DNA from: Closterium sp. Naga37s-1
Taxonomy: Eukaryota; Streptophyta; Zygnematophyceae; Desmidiales; Closteriaceae
Direction: 5' to 3'
Length of the DNA: 64,000 bases
NCBI GenBank assembly: GCA_947471745.1
Contig: CANJKZ010000170.1
Location: forward strand, 2,010,501-2,074,500
The position numbers and the translations under genes are program-made. The notes beneath the pieces are model-generated. The model saw nothing but the letters and a program-made list of their open reading frames with translations, made no database searches and was not told where the DNA came from. This document shows positions 47,501-56,880 of the stretch, piece by piece. Position 1 is the first letter of the stretch; each line of letters starts with the position of its first letter.

Positions 47501-47706
47501 AGGAAGGCTATGCGCCAAGGCCGGTCCCGCCATGGCCGCGAGTCGCGCGAGAGAGGCACGAATGGCGCGGCTTCGAGGGCATCGGCTTCGGTAGAGGCGG
47601 CAGGAACAGGTGGGCAAGGTTGCGGGGGGGCAGGGTGGAGAAGAGGTGCTGACAGGTCGGAGGAGATACTGGTGCTGCTAGGACGAACGCCGCGGCAGGA
47701 ATCCAT
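44512..47706 (-). CDS. Choline-transporter-like (CTL/SLC44-type) multi-pass membrane protein, four exons
   Basis: Host gene. Exons 47706-46103, 45882-45685, 45336-45168 and 44766-44512 join with GT-AG introns of 220, 348 and 401 bp. The coding sum is 2226 nt (741 residues plus stop), and all junction phases agree. The start ATGG lies in the context CTTCTCCATGG. About ten hydrophobic segments are visible: residues about 66-87, 95-122, 128-152, 317-338, 362-393, 420-449 in exon 1, then one or more in each later exon. RPWRDRPWR before the first helix and an AAITGKG...A segment in exon 3 recall the choline transporter-like family (Pfam Choline_transpo), whose members move choline or related solutes across plasma or endomembranes. 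The Ser/Pro-rich stretch at about 215-312 is long and might partly be an unrecognised intron. The membrane protein call is strong; the family call is by eye. Confidence 0.6.
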
Positions 47707-48089
47707 GGAGAAGAGCTCGTCAGAAATCGTGACGCTGCGTTACTTCGTCGAAACACCGGGGCTAACTCAGTTCGTAAAACAAAAGCTGAGCGTGACATGG
47801 ATTTAGAAGACTTGGAGCGGCGCGAATCGCAGCATGCTCCTTCCAATCCAACAGCCCCATTTTTTTTAGAAACGAGCGCAACAGCTTTGGGTTGGGAGAA
47901 AAAAAGTGGCGAATGGGAGGGGAGTGCAGGTGGCGGAAATGCTGCGCAGTTGTGCGTGGCCGCGACGCGTGGTAACGGATACCCGATTGCACGTGGTGAA
48001 CATGGGGGGGTGCATCGGAACGGAATCCCACTGAAACCCTCGCTTGCGAAATAGTGCTGACGACATCAGCGAGGTAAAGATAAGGCAAA
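47707..48089 (-). promoter_or_regulatory. 5' flank / promoter region of the choline-transporter-like gene
   Basis: The 383 bp between the start codon and the gypsy LTR are all that is left of adjacent native upstream sequence. No clear TATA box is seen. A run of A/T (about 47860-47905) is present. Assignment as promoter rests on position alone. Confidence 0.4.
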
Positions 48090-48413
48090 TGTTACGGGTG
48101 CAATGGAACTAGGTAGTGAGGATTGCACTATGGGTCAAAAGTACAAAGTATGAGAGAAGGCATGAGCGAATACTTATGTGCGAAAACATGCAACGGTTAC
48201 GCGGTGCATGCGAGCTAGCTAGTGCTAGGCTGGCATCGAGGTTCGGGCTAGTCCCGAAGCGTAGGCCGACTCGGCCAGGCCAGCGGTGCATGGTTTGGTA
48301 AAATAGTGCGCGCGAAATTGGCGAAGTCCCGTTAGCAGTAACGGGCGAACAAAGGCTGCTGCTATACGTGATGTTGATGGTCGCGGTAAGGAATGTCGAG
48401 AAAATTCCTTACA
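48090..48413 (-). repeat. 3' LTR of the gypsy element
   Basis: On the minus strand a run of G (complement of the C run at about 48417-48429) is followed by TGTAAGGAATTTTC, and the sequence ends CCCGTAACA at 48090. This gives a TG...CA unit of 324 bp placed just after the integrase stop. Boundaries are inferred because the partner LTR is not in the window. Confidence 0.6.
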
Positions 48414-48446
48414 CTACCCCCCCCCCCCCTCAAGAAGCCCCCTCCG

Positions 48447-49023
48447 CTACGCGAGTGCATGCATGTCGCGGAAACCCCGGCTCCTTCGGTACACTTGCAA
48501 GGCAGGGTGGTTTTCGATGTTGGCCAGGGGCACCCAGCTATCTTCAGTTGGCGTGCGGTCCTTCCAGCGAACGAGGAACTCGGTCCTCTTGATGCCTGTG
48601 GGGTGTCGAATCCGATGGCTCAGAATCTTTTCGGGCTCAATGATCGGCTCCGATGCAGTGCGAGTCATGAATGGCGGGCGGTGACGAGGCAGTTGGCTCG
48701 TGGTTGGGATGTAAGGGCGAACTAGGCTGACGTGGAACGATGGGCTGATGTACCATTCTGTCGGCAACAGCAAATGGGCGGTAACTGGGGTGATCATGTG
48801 GCTGATTTGGAATGGTCCACAGTAGCGCGGTCGTAATTTCGGTACGACGGGCAGTCTTAAGTTCCGTGTGTCGAGCAGTACGTAATCCCCTGACTGGTAC
48901 GTGACTAGGCGGCGGTGGCGGTCAGCGTTTCGTTTTGCGATGACGTTGGCTTTTCTAATTGCTTCTGCGGCTCTGGTGCGGGCAGCTTGCAGAATCTCGG
49001 CGAATTGTTGTGCGCATGGCATT
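48447..49023 (-). mobile_element. Ty3/gypsy chromovirus: integrase C-terminus and chromodomain
   Basis: The minus-strand frame gives the C-terminal integrase domain (ANVIAKRNADRHRR, GDYVLLDTRNL, LRPRYCGPFQI, SFHVSLVRPY) and then a chromodomain (EPEKILSHRI, TEFLVRWKDR, TEDSWVPLANI). This order is diagnostic of chromoviruses, whose chromodomain targets integration to chromatin. The upstream part continues at 55507 beyond A4. The element is a fossil interrupted by A4 and cut off by J. Confidence 0.9.
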
Positions 49024-49842
49024 TGTTATAGTCACAATAGGCTTGAATGTGCCTAAAACGAAAGATAGAGAGCACAGACGGATTTCTGCACAGCGGCTTC
49101 AAACGTTGATAGCGTTCTGCTCACAGCTGCAAATGACTTGATTCAAATTGGATCTGGAGCGTCTTCACGTCGTCTAGAATTAGCAATTTAGATTGCACGA
49201 TTTGATAAAGAATTGACGACACAGCGTCGGTTTGAACGAACGGTACTATGGCAGCCACTATAGTCTTAGAACACAAGATAGGAAGAGTTACGAGTTGGGA
49301 ATGACTCCCAGCTCCTACAAACCCCAAGAGCCGAGGTACAGTGATGTGGAACAGTGCCACACTGTCCCCAACCACGAAGGGTCTCGAAACTACCCTTCAC
49401 TAGGGCCTACACCAAGTGAAATGTTACACTACACAAAGTAATGTAACTATCTTCAATATCTTGAGGTGTACCCTTTTGGCAAGCTTCGAAATCACTTGAG
49501 GCTTGACACCAAGGCTCGGGTTCTTCATCACAAACTCATCCTTGAGTTCTTGATGGGTCTGCTGCACACACCTGCGACACACCGAACGTTCGACACAGGA
49601 CAAAATAGAAACCGCGCACGACAAAGTAGAAACCGCGCGCGAGACACAAACGACCGCGTAACACGCGTCTAGCGATAACTCGCTATTGACTCGACACACA
49701 CACTCGACATCATGACTCAACATTCACACACAATTATAAGCATGAAATATATATTATCCCATGCCCTCATACCATTCCATACACACACACATTCACGCAC
49801 ACGGACAACAAGCCGAGTGCAAACCGTAGGGTTGCACCAACA
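49024..49842 (-). repeat. 3' LTR of A4
   Basis: 819 bp, nearly identical to 54688-55506. On the minus strand it starts TGTTGGTGCAACC and ends CTATAACA. Confidence 0.95.
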
Positions 49843-49883
49843 AACTCCCCCTCGGATTGTTGGCCTTAGGATATGTTGCTCTC

Positions 49884-52800
49884 TTAGTTCAGAGCCATCC
49901 CAGCCAGCTTGCAACACTTCCAATGCTGCTGCTCCACCAGCCTCTTGGTCATCATGTCAGCCGGCTGCCCCGTGGTCTTCACGTAGCGCAACTGAACTTC
50001 ACCCGCGGTTACCATGCTCCTCGTCCAATGCCACTTCACCCTCATGTGCTTCGTGAGTCCATGCAACACAGGGTTCTTAGCAAGAGCAATGGCACCCTGG
50101 CTGTCGCAGTACAGTGGGGTAGGTCCTTGCTGCTCCTCCCCCAATTCAGCCAACAAACGCCGCTGCCACACAATCTCCCGTACGGCACGGAAGAGTGCCA
50201 TGTACTCGGACTCCACCGAGCTCAAAGCTTGGTCAACCTGCTTCTTGCTCTCCCAAGCAGTTGGGCCTCCACCAACACAGCATATGAAGCCTCCCACACT
50301 TGTCATGTCCTCTGGTTCTGATGCATATGAAGCATCCGAGTAGGCGGTGAGGAACAAACGCCCGGGTTCAACACCATCCGCGCCCTTTTGGCGCCTTTGT
50401 GCCGCCGCCGAGTATTGCAGCCCAACGGTCGGTGTTTGGCCAAGATACTTGGCCACCCTCATTCCAGCTGCTACCTGCTCCTCATTAGGGCATTGCACAA
50501 CCCTAGCCAGCTGCCCGGTAGCAAACGCGACGTCCGGTCGGGTGTTTACCGCCGCATACATGAGGCTGCCCACCAACGAGTGAAATCGGCGCCTCTCCTC
50601 TTCACCAACGCTCTCCTCCTCTGGTCCCTTCACACACTTGAACCCAGAGGGAAAGGGTGTAGCCACATGGCCTTCACTCTGCCCAAAGTTGGCAGCCAAT
50701 GCTTCCAGGTACTTTCGTTGATGCACCCGCATGCACCGCTTCTCCACATCTCGTTCGATGTGGAGCCCAAGGTAGAAGCTCACGTCACCAAGGGCCTTGC
50801 ACTTGAACTTGTCTTGAAGCTTCAGCATCACCTCCTTCACAAGGTCAGAAGAGGGTGAGAAAATGAGGATGTCATCCACGTAAACCACCATGAAACTCCT
50901 CTGCTCCCCGTCGCCAAGCATGAACAGGGAGTGATCGGCCGTTGAGGGAGTGAAGCCGATCCCCTCCAACACTTCGCGCAGCTTCATGTACCATTGCCTA
51001 GGGGCCTGCTTCAGCCCATAGAGGGCCTTCTTCAGCTTCCACACTCTGCCACTACCATCATCAAACCCCTCTGGCTGCGCCATAAAAATCTCCTCCTCAA
51101 GGATGCCGTTAAGGAATGCCGTTACGATGTCCATTTGCTTTACTACCCATCCTTTGATGGCGGCTCCCGCGAATAGGGTTCGCAGCGTCGTCGGCTTCAC
51201 CACAGGGGCAAACAGCTCCTTGAAGTCCACCTTCTCCTTCTGCTGGTACCCCTTGGCTACAAGCCTAGACTTGTAGCGCTTGATCTTGCCGTCGGCATCC
51301 GACTTGATTTTGAAGAGCCACTTGGACGTTATCGCCGTACGCCCCTCCGGTAGCTCCACCAATTCAAACGTGTCATTCTCCTCGATGCTCTTCAGCTCAC
51401 TCTCCATGGCCTTCTTCCACTCCTCAGCATCACTACTCTCCAAAGCCTCCTTGAGAGTTGCTGGTTCTCCCGGCATCTCCACCGGAGAGAAGAACGCGAA
51501 GGCACACTCCTCGTAGTCACTCTCCTCGTCGTCTCTGACCATCATTGCCGCTCCGGCCAGGGCTGTCTTGCCCTGCTTTCCCGGCGCATCATAGGTCAGC
51601 CTATTAGGGGATTGAAATCTCCTCTTCCCCCTTCCTTTCTCCTCAGCTGCAGGGACTTGAAGGCCTTGGCGTTGTTGCGGTGTGGCTCGAATCCGTGGAG
51701 CACTCGTAGTACGGGAAGGGAGTGACGGTGCACGCTCGCTCACTTGCTGCACCTCCTCCTCTTCTTCCTCTGCATCATTGGCCTCCTCTCCCCCATTCAC
51801 AAGGGAGGATTGCCTTGTGGTTGTGCTGCCGCTGCTCAGCTCCAAAGGCAGCTCCACATGCTCCAAACCGGAACTCTTCACCTCCCCAAACCGCACGCCT
51901 ATCTTCGCCTCATTCTCCGCCTTCCAATCCTTGTACATGAAGTTCTCCATGAACTTGCAGTCCCTGCTCACCAAGAACTTCTTGGTGAATGGGTCCCAAA
52001 GAAGCCATCCCTTGCTGTTTTGAGCCATGCCCAAGTGCACGGCCCACACCGCCTTGGCACCAAGCTTGTTGTGCCGAAGATGCTTAGGCACGAGCGCCAT
52101 GCACATGCACCCGAACACCCGAAGCATATCCACCTTTGGCTTCCTTCCTAGCCACTCCACATAGGGCACCCATTTGTCTGCTCCCACATGAGTCAAGGCT
52201 CTGTTCTTGGCCACACACGCGCTCCGCACCGCATCAGGCCAGAAATAGTCGGGTAGCCCGGCTTCAATGAGCAACCCGCGTGCCGCCTCCGTGATTGTGC
52301 GGTTCGCTCGCTCGGCGATGCCGTTCATTGCAGGGGAGTATGGCATGGTGAGGGAGTGCCGAATACCATTCTTCTTCAGCCACAACCCAAACTCCTTGCT
52401 CAGGAACTCTCCCCCTCGATCGGTGCGGATTGACTTGACTAGACGGTCTTGTTGCCGCTCCACCATCGAGAACCAATCCGTCTTCAACGTTTCAGCCACG
52501 TCGCTCTTCTTGGCCAGCACGTACACCCAAGTCATGCGGGTGTAGACGTCGACAATGGTGAGAAAATACTCAGCTCCAGCAGCTCCAAGCTTCAGGGGGC
52601 CCACCACGTCCATCACCACCTCATCAAGCGGTGCCTTTGCCGTTGCCTCCGAACTAGGGAACGGAAACCGGGTGAACTTGGCTTGAATGCACGTCGGGCA
52701 GCCAAGCACCTCATCGGGTCCCCCCTTCACACGTATGCCAGCAACCATCTCATTCTTCACTAGCTGCTGCAAGATGGGCAGGGCCACATGCCCCATGCGC

Positions 52801-54653
52801 CGATGCAAGGTGAGCCAATCACACTCCCCCGTAGCCGAAGTTGGATTGGAGAATGCCGCGCTCGCAATAGCGCCCCACATACTCTCTCCGTAGTCCTCCT
52901 CCGCTGCTGCCTCTGGGTTCTCCTCACCCTTTTGCTGCTCCTTGGTTGCTGCACCACTCTCCTTAGGTTCACTGAACTTGCTGGTCCCTCCAGGTTTGCT
53001 CTTCTTGAGCTCATTCTCCTTAGCGCGACCGTTCGCGCCATCGTCGCTACCGACCGCTCCATCCTTGGTGCTGATGCTTGCTGCCACTTGCCTCTCCTTA
53101 GGCATAGGGACCACTGGGATCTGCCACATCTCGTTGTAGACATCCCTGTCCTCATGAAGGTCCCAAAGAATTCGATCGCCAAGCCTTGCGGTGTAGGTCT
53201 TGGCTCCCTTCGAGTTCGTGTCCATGTCGGCCTTTGCCAACCGCCGCACGGAAATCAGGTTTGCAGCAAGGCTGGGCACCCAAAGCACGTTCTTGAGGCC
53301 CACCATCTTCCCATCAGCACCCTTGAACATGGCCTTGCCCATGCCTTTCACCTCTGCTCGCTGCCCCAAAGCCGATGTGACATGCTTCACCGGTGACGGC
53401 TCGAGTTCGGTGAGCAAGTCCGGGCGAGGTGTCATGCTATAGGTAGCGCCACTATCAATCACCCAATAGTCCAGGGGGTGTAGGGTCACCTTCCCCACAG
53501 CTGCTGGCTCCTCAAAGCCTTCGTCCTTCTCTGGACCAGCCGGTACTTGCGTCGACACGAAGTAGAATAGACCCGGGTATCGATCGTCGCTCGGGTCCTT
53601 GTCGTTGTCTCCGCTCTTCATGTTTGCAGCTCCGCCACCGCGACCGCCACGGCCTCCACAGCCTCGTCCTCTCCCTCCTCCTGCTCCTCTACCCTCTTGG
53701 CCTTGAGCAGGGGTCCAACCATCAGGGAGTTTGTAGCAGTCGCGCCACATGTGTCCGCTCTTGTGGCAATAGTGACACTCGCCGTCGAATCGGCCGCGAC
53801 CGCGTCCGTAGCTCTTGTCGTCGCTGCCGTAACCGCCACTCCTGCGGCCTCCGCCGAAGTTGCTGCCACCAAACCTTCCTCCCCCTCGTCCTCTGCCTCT
53901 TCCTCGACCATATCCATGGCCGATGCTCGCTGCCCCAGCGCCATCCGCACTCGCCAACTCACGGCGGCGGAAATCCTCTTGAAGGATAGCCCGCTTCACG
54001 TCTTCAAGCGAGAGGCGGGGCAAGTCGCGATTAAGGTTGATGATGAGCGAGGACCATGACTCTGGGAGTAAGGCCAGCAACTTGGTCTTCTTTTGGAGCT
54101 CACTGTAGTTCAAATCAGCTCCCTCAAGCCGCGTCAACAAGTCGAAGAATTTCTGCACCCCTTCTTCAACCGCTTCGTCTTCTTCAATTCGTAGTGCCGC
54201 CATTTGCCGTTCCAACACCACCGCTACCGCCGCTGTTGCAGGAGCATGTACACCCTTGAGAGCAGCCCATGCCTTTGGTCCTTTCTCTGGTTCACGCTGG
54301 AATGGCTTGATGTGACGGATCTGACTGCTCCCCAACGCTTGCCCAAGTAAGAGATAGCCTTGTGCGCTCTTCCGCACCCACGGGCTCTTCTCCGGGTCGT
54401 TCTCGGGGCGCTTCTCCGTTCCTTCCATCACCTCCAGCAGGTCATAGTGGTCAAAGATGTTCTCCATCTTGAAGGACCATTCAGCAAAGTTGTCACCGTT
54501 GAACTTGTCAAGCCCAAACACCCTAGGCTCATCCCTAGGTGGGCCAAGACTTGGTTGCATGGGCGCCATGGCTGAATCACGGGGTTGGCCTTGAGCTTGA
54601 GCTTCTCCACTGCCACCAGCACCTCTGCCACCCCTTTTCTCAGGTCCAGACAT
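49884..54653 (-). CDS. gag-pol: Gag-Pol polyprotein of A4
   Basis: A single open frame of 1589 residues from the ATG at 54653 (MSGPEKRG); the frame is open further upstream but only into the primer-binding region. Gag covers about 1-330 with a Gly/Arg-rich stretch and a CX2CX4HX4C knuckle at 293-306. Protease DSGA is at 400-403. GAG-pre-integrase is about 617-655. The integrase catalytic triad is D682, D745 and E781, with D-35-E spacing. RT is about 1097-1340 with YVDD at 1258-1261. RNase H is about 1435-1570 with D1440 and D1517. The domain order PR-IN-RT-RH defines Ty1/copia. Gag and Pol are fused in one frame, as in many plant copia elements. Confidence 0.95.
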   Translation of the reverse strand: MSGPEKRGGRGAGGSGEAQAQGQPRDSAMAPMQPSLGPPRDEPRVFGLDKFNGDNFAEWSFKMENIFDHYDLLEVMEGTEKRPENDPEKSPWVRKSAQGYLLLGQALGSSQIRHIKPFQREPEKGPKAWAALKGVHAPATAAVAVVLERQMAALRIEEDEAVEEGVQKFFDLLTRLEGADLNYSELQKKTKLLALLPESWSSLIINLNRDLPRLSLEDVKRAILQEDFRRRELASADGAGAASIGHGYGRGRGRGRGGGRFGGSNFGGGRRSGGYGSDDKSYGRGRGRFDGECHYCHKSGHMWRDCYKLPDGWTPAQGQEGRGAGGGRGRGCGGRGGRGGGAANMKSGDNDKDPSDDRYPGLFYFVSTQVPAGPEKDEGFEEPAAVGKVTLHPLDYWVIDSGATYSMTPRPDLLTELEPSPVKHVTSALGQRAEVKGMGKAMFKGADGKMVGLKNVLWVPSLAANLISVRRLAKADMDTNSKGAKTYTARLGDRILWDLHEDRDVYNEMWQIPVVPMPKERQVAASISTKDGAVGSDDGANGRAKENELKKSKPGGTSKFSEPKESGAATKEQQKGEENPEAAAEEDYGESMWGAIASAAFSNPTSATGECDWLTLHRRMGHVALPILQQLVKNEMVAGIRVKGGPDEVLGCPTCIQAKFTRFPFPSSEATAKAPLDEVVMDVVGPLKLGAAGAEYFLTIVDVYTRMTWVYVLAKKSDVAETLKTDWFSMVERQQDRLVKSIRTDRGGEFLSKEFGLWLKKNGIRHSLTMPYSPAMNGIAERANRTITEAARGLLIEAGLPDYFWPDAVRSACVAKNRALTHVGADKWVPYVEWLGRKPKVDMLRVFGCMCMALVPKHLRHNKLGAKAVWAVHLGMAQNSKGWLLWDPFTKKFLVSRDCKFMENFMYKDWKAENEAKIGVRFGEVKSSGLEHVELPLELSSGSTTTRQSSLVNGGEEANDAEEEEEEVQQVSERAPSLPSRTTSAPRIRATPQQRQGLQVPAAEEKGRGKRRFQSPNRLTYDAPGKQGKTALAGAAMMVRDDEESDYEECAFAFFSPVEMPGEPATLKEALESSDAEEWKKAMESELKSIEENDTFELVELPEGRTAITSKWLFKIKSDADGKIKRYKSRLVAKGYQQKEKVDFKELFAPVVKPTTLRTLFAGAAIKGWVVKQMDIVTAFLNGILEEEIFMAQPEGFDDGSGRVWKLKKALYGLKQAPRQWYMKLREVLEGIGFTPSTADHSLFMLGDGEQRSFMVVYVDDILIFSPSSDLVKEVMLKLQDKFKCKALGDVSFYLGLHIERDVEKRCMRVHQRKYLEALAANFGQSEGHVATPFPSGFKCVKGPEEESVGEEERRRFHSLVGSLMYAAVNTRPDVAFATGQLARVVQCPNEEQVAAGMRVAKYLGQTPTVGLQYSAAAQRRQKGADGVEPGRLFLTAYSDASYASEPEDMTSVGGFICCVGGGPTAWESKKQVDQALSSVESEYMALFRAVREIVWQRRLLAELGEEQQGPTPLYCDSQGAIALAKNPVLHGLTKHMRVKWHWTRSMVTAGEVQLRYVKTTGQPADMMTKRLVEQQHWKCCKLAGMALN

Positions 54654-54673
54654 TGTCGAAACTGCTCCAAGGG

Positions 54674-54685
54674 GCTCTGATACCA
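54674..54685 (-). promoter_or_regulatory. Primer-binding site of A4 (tRNA-iMet)
   Basis: TGGTATCAGAGC on the minus strand, two bases after the 5' LTR. It matches the usual plant copia site for initiator methionine tRNA. Confidence 0.93.
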
Positions 54686-54687
54686 CT

Positions 54688-55506
54688 TGTTATAGTCACA
54701 ATAGGCTTGAATGTGCCTAAAACGAAAGATAGAGAGCACAGACGGATTTCTGCACAGCGGCTTCAAACGTTGATAGCGTTCTGCTCACAGCTGCAAATGA
54801 CTTGATTCAAATTGGATCTGGAGCGTCTTCACGTCGTCTACAATTAGCAATTTAGATTGCACGATTTGATAAAGAATTGACGACACAGCGTCGGTTTGAA
54901 CGAACGGTACTATGGCAGCCACTATAGTCTTAGAACACAAGATAGGAAGAGTTACGAGTTGGGAATGACTCCCAGCTCCTACAAACCCCAAGAGCCGAGG
55001 TACAGTGATGTGGAACAGTGCCACACTGTCCCCAACCACGAAGGGTCTCGAAACTACCCTTCACTAGGGCCTACACCAAGTGAAATATTACACTACACAA
55101 AGTAATGTAACTATCTTCAATATCTTGAGGTGTACCCTTTTGGCAAGCTTCGAAATCACTTGAGGCTTGACACCAAGGCTCGGGTTCTTCATCACAAACT
55201 CATCCTTGAGTTCTTGATGGGTCTGCTGCACACACCTGCGACACACTGAACGTTCGACACAGGACAAAATAGAAACCGCGCACGACAAAGTAGAAACCGC
55301 GCGCGAGACACAAACGACCGCGTAACACGCGTCTAGCGATAACTCGCTATTGACTCGACACACACACTCGACATCATGACTCAACATTCACACACAATTA
55401 TAAGCATGAAATATATATTATCCCATGCCCTCATACCATTCCATACACACACACATTCACGCACACGGACAACAAGCCGAGTGCAAACCGTAGGGTTGCA
55501 CCAACA
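54688..55506 (-). repeat. 5' LTR of A4
   Basis: 819 bp, TG...CA, followed outward by the target duplicate GCATT. Confidence 0.95.
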
Positions 55507-55930
55507 GCATTGGGTTGTCTGGACTCAGCGTCATGGGCAATGTTGGATTTTGCCCGTAGTTCAGGTAAAACGGGGACTGCTGCGTCGTTGCTGACGTGAC
55601 GTTGTTGTAGGCGAATCCGACCAGCGGCAACTGCTGCTCCCATGTTGTCGGTCGTCGCACGTGGCGCGGATCAGCTGCTCCATGGTTTGGTTTGTCCGCT
55701 CCGTTTGACCGTCGGTCTCGGGGTGGTACGATGAGCTGAACTGTAGCCTGGTCCCGAACTGCTCCCAAAGGTTCTTCCAGAAGTTGCTGGTAAACTTCGT
55801 GTCGCGGTCGCTGATTATCGCGGCTGGTATCCCAAACAGGCGAGCGGTTTCTTCGGCTGAGATCGATTTCCTGCACGCAGCGAAGTGAGCCATTTTCGTA
55901 AGTCTGTCAACGGCGACCATTATCGCGTTG
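55507..55930 (-). mobile_element. Ty3/gypsy chromovirus: integrase core
   Basis: The minus strand reads an integrase core: MVAVDRLTKMAHF (first catalytic Asp), IISDRDTKFTSNFW (second Asp) and HPETDGQTERTNQ (Glu). It is part of the same element as 48447-49023, separated by A4. It ends at 55930, where the LTR of J starts, so the rest of its pol and gag is not in this window. Confidence 0.88.
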
Positions 55931-56057
55931 TGTCAGAATGTTTTAGTGCTTACATTTGTGTAGGCTATAGTGGGGTAGCCCATAAGGGGTACAACCCAAT
56001 TAGAGTTAGTACTTGTACCCATCTTCTGTTCAATGCATTCATTAGTTAGTTTTGATA
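55931..56057 (+). repeat. 5' LTR of J
   Basis: About 127 bp, starting TGTCAGAATG and related to the G LTR (GTGTAGGCTATAGTGGGGTAG core). The right end is set by the primer-binding site; the final bases do not read CA. Confidence 0.75.
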
Positions 56058-56069
56058 TGGTTTCAGAGC
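56058..56069 (+). promoter_or_regulatory. Primer-binding site of J
   Basis: TGGTTTCAGAGC, one base different from the tRNA-iMet-complementary site TGGTATCAGAGC. Confidence 0.8.
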
Positions 56070-56109
56070 AGGTCCTTCGTTAGGACTGATTTTTTTTGGG
56101 CCCACCACA

Positions 56110-56875
56110 GCGCTGCCCCACTAGCCGCCCTGCTGCCGCCCCTGGCGACCCTCGTGCCGCACCTGCTGCCCTACGCGCCGCCCTCGTGCGGCCTGCCAAT
56201 CGACCCTCAGGCCCTGGCCCGTCGCCCGTCGCCCCTAGGCCCCGGCCCGTCGCCCGTCGCCCGTCGCCCATCGCCCCTCGGCCCGTCGCCCCTAGCCCCG
56301 GCACGTCGCCCGACACCCCTAGGCCCCGGCTCGTCGCCCCTCCCCACCTAGGCCTTGGCCCGTCGCCCCAAGCCCTGGCTTGTCGCCCGTCGCCCCTAGG
56401 CCCCGGCCCGTCAACCCTAGCCCCGGCTCGTCGCCTGTCGCCCCTAGGCCCCGGCGCGTCGCCCGTCGCCCCTTGGCCCCGGCCCGACGCCCGTCGCCCG
56501 TCGCCCCGCGCCAGTCACCCCTAGGCGCCGGCCCGCCCGACGACCCCAGGCCCCGCGCGCCGCCCCTTGCGGCCCGCCCCTCCCCCTTGCAGCCCACGAG
56601 CCGCCCTTGCAGCCCCACGCGCCGCCCCTGGTGGCCCCCTAGCCGCCCCTGCTGCCCTGCTAGCCGCCCCCTTCCGGCCCTCTCGCAGCCCGTGCAGCCC
56701 AGCGCGCCACCCCTTGCGACCTACCCGCTGCCCCTTGGCCTGCAGGCCGTCCCTAGGCCCGCGAGCCGCCCCTCTTGCAGCATGCGCACCGCCTCTTGCA
56801 GCCTGCTTGCCGCCCCTTGCTACTGCCTGCCCTGTTCCCTGCACTGCCCGGCGTCTGCGTGCTCTGCGTGCTGCG
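56110..56875 (+). repeat. C-rich tandem-repeat leader of J
   Basis: Units of the type CCCGTCGCCCCTAGGCCCCGG (about 56220-56560) are followed by CCGCCCCTTGCAGCCC-like units (about 56570-56830), ending at the Gag ATG at 56881. The sense strand is C-rich. The long open frames across it are low-complexity. Confidence 0.85.
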
Positions 56876-56880
56876 CCGCT

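Larger units (their letters stand above)
49024..55506 (-). mobile_element. A4: whole, very recent Ty1/copia family A element
   Basis: Two 819-bp LTRs (49024-49842 and 54688-55506) differ at about three positions by eye. The perfect 5-bp target duplication GCATT (49019-49023 and 55507-55511) shows insertion into the gypsy integrase. It has a primer-binding site TGGTATCAGAGC, one continuous gag-pol frame and the purine tract GAGGGGGAGTT before the 3' LTR. It looks whole, with no obvious break. It is the youngest insertion in the window and the best reference for family A. Confidence 0.96.

Noticed and set aside
47009-47806. 265-codon plus-strand frame opposite the choline-transporter-like gene
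   Set aside because: Antisense shadow of exon 1, Ala/Arg/Glu-rich, without recognisable domain.
54896-55105. Antisense frame of about 69 codons kept open in all family A LTRs (also at 49232, 23699, 15446 and 9230)
   Set aside because: The copies are recent and the frame is short; opposite-strand frames are open as well. There is no evidence of a product.
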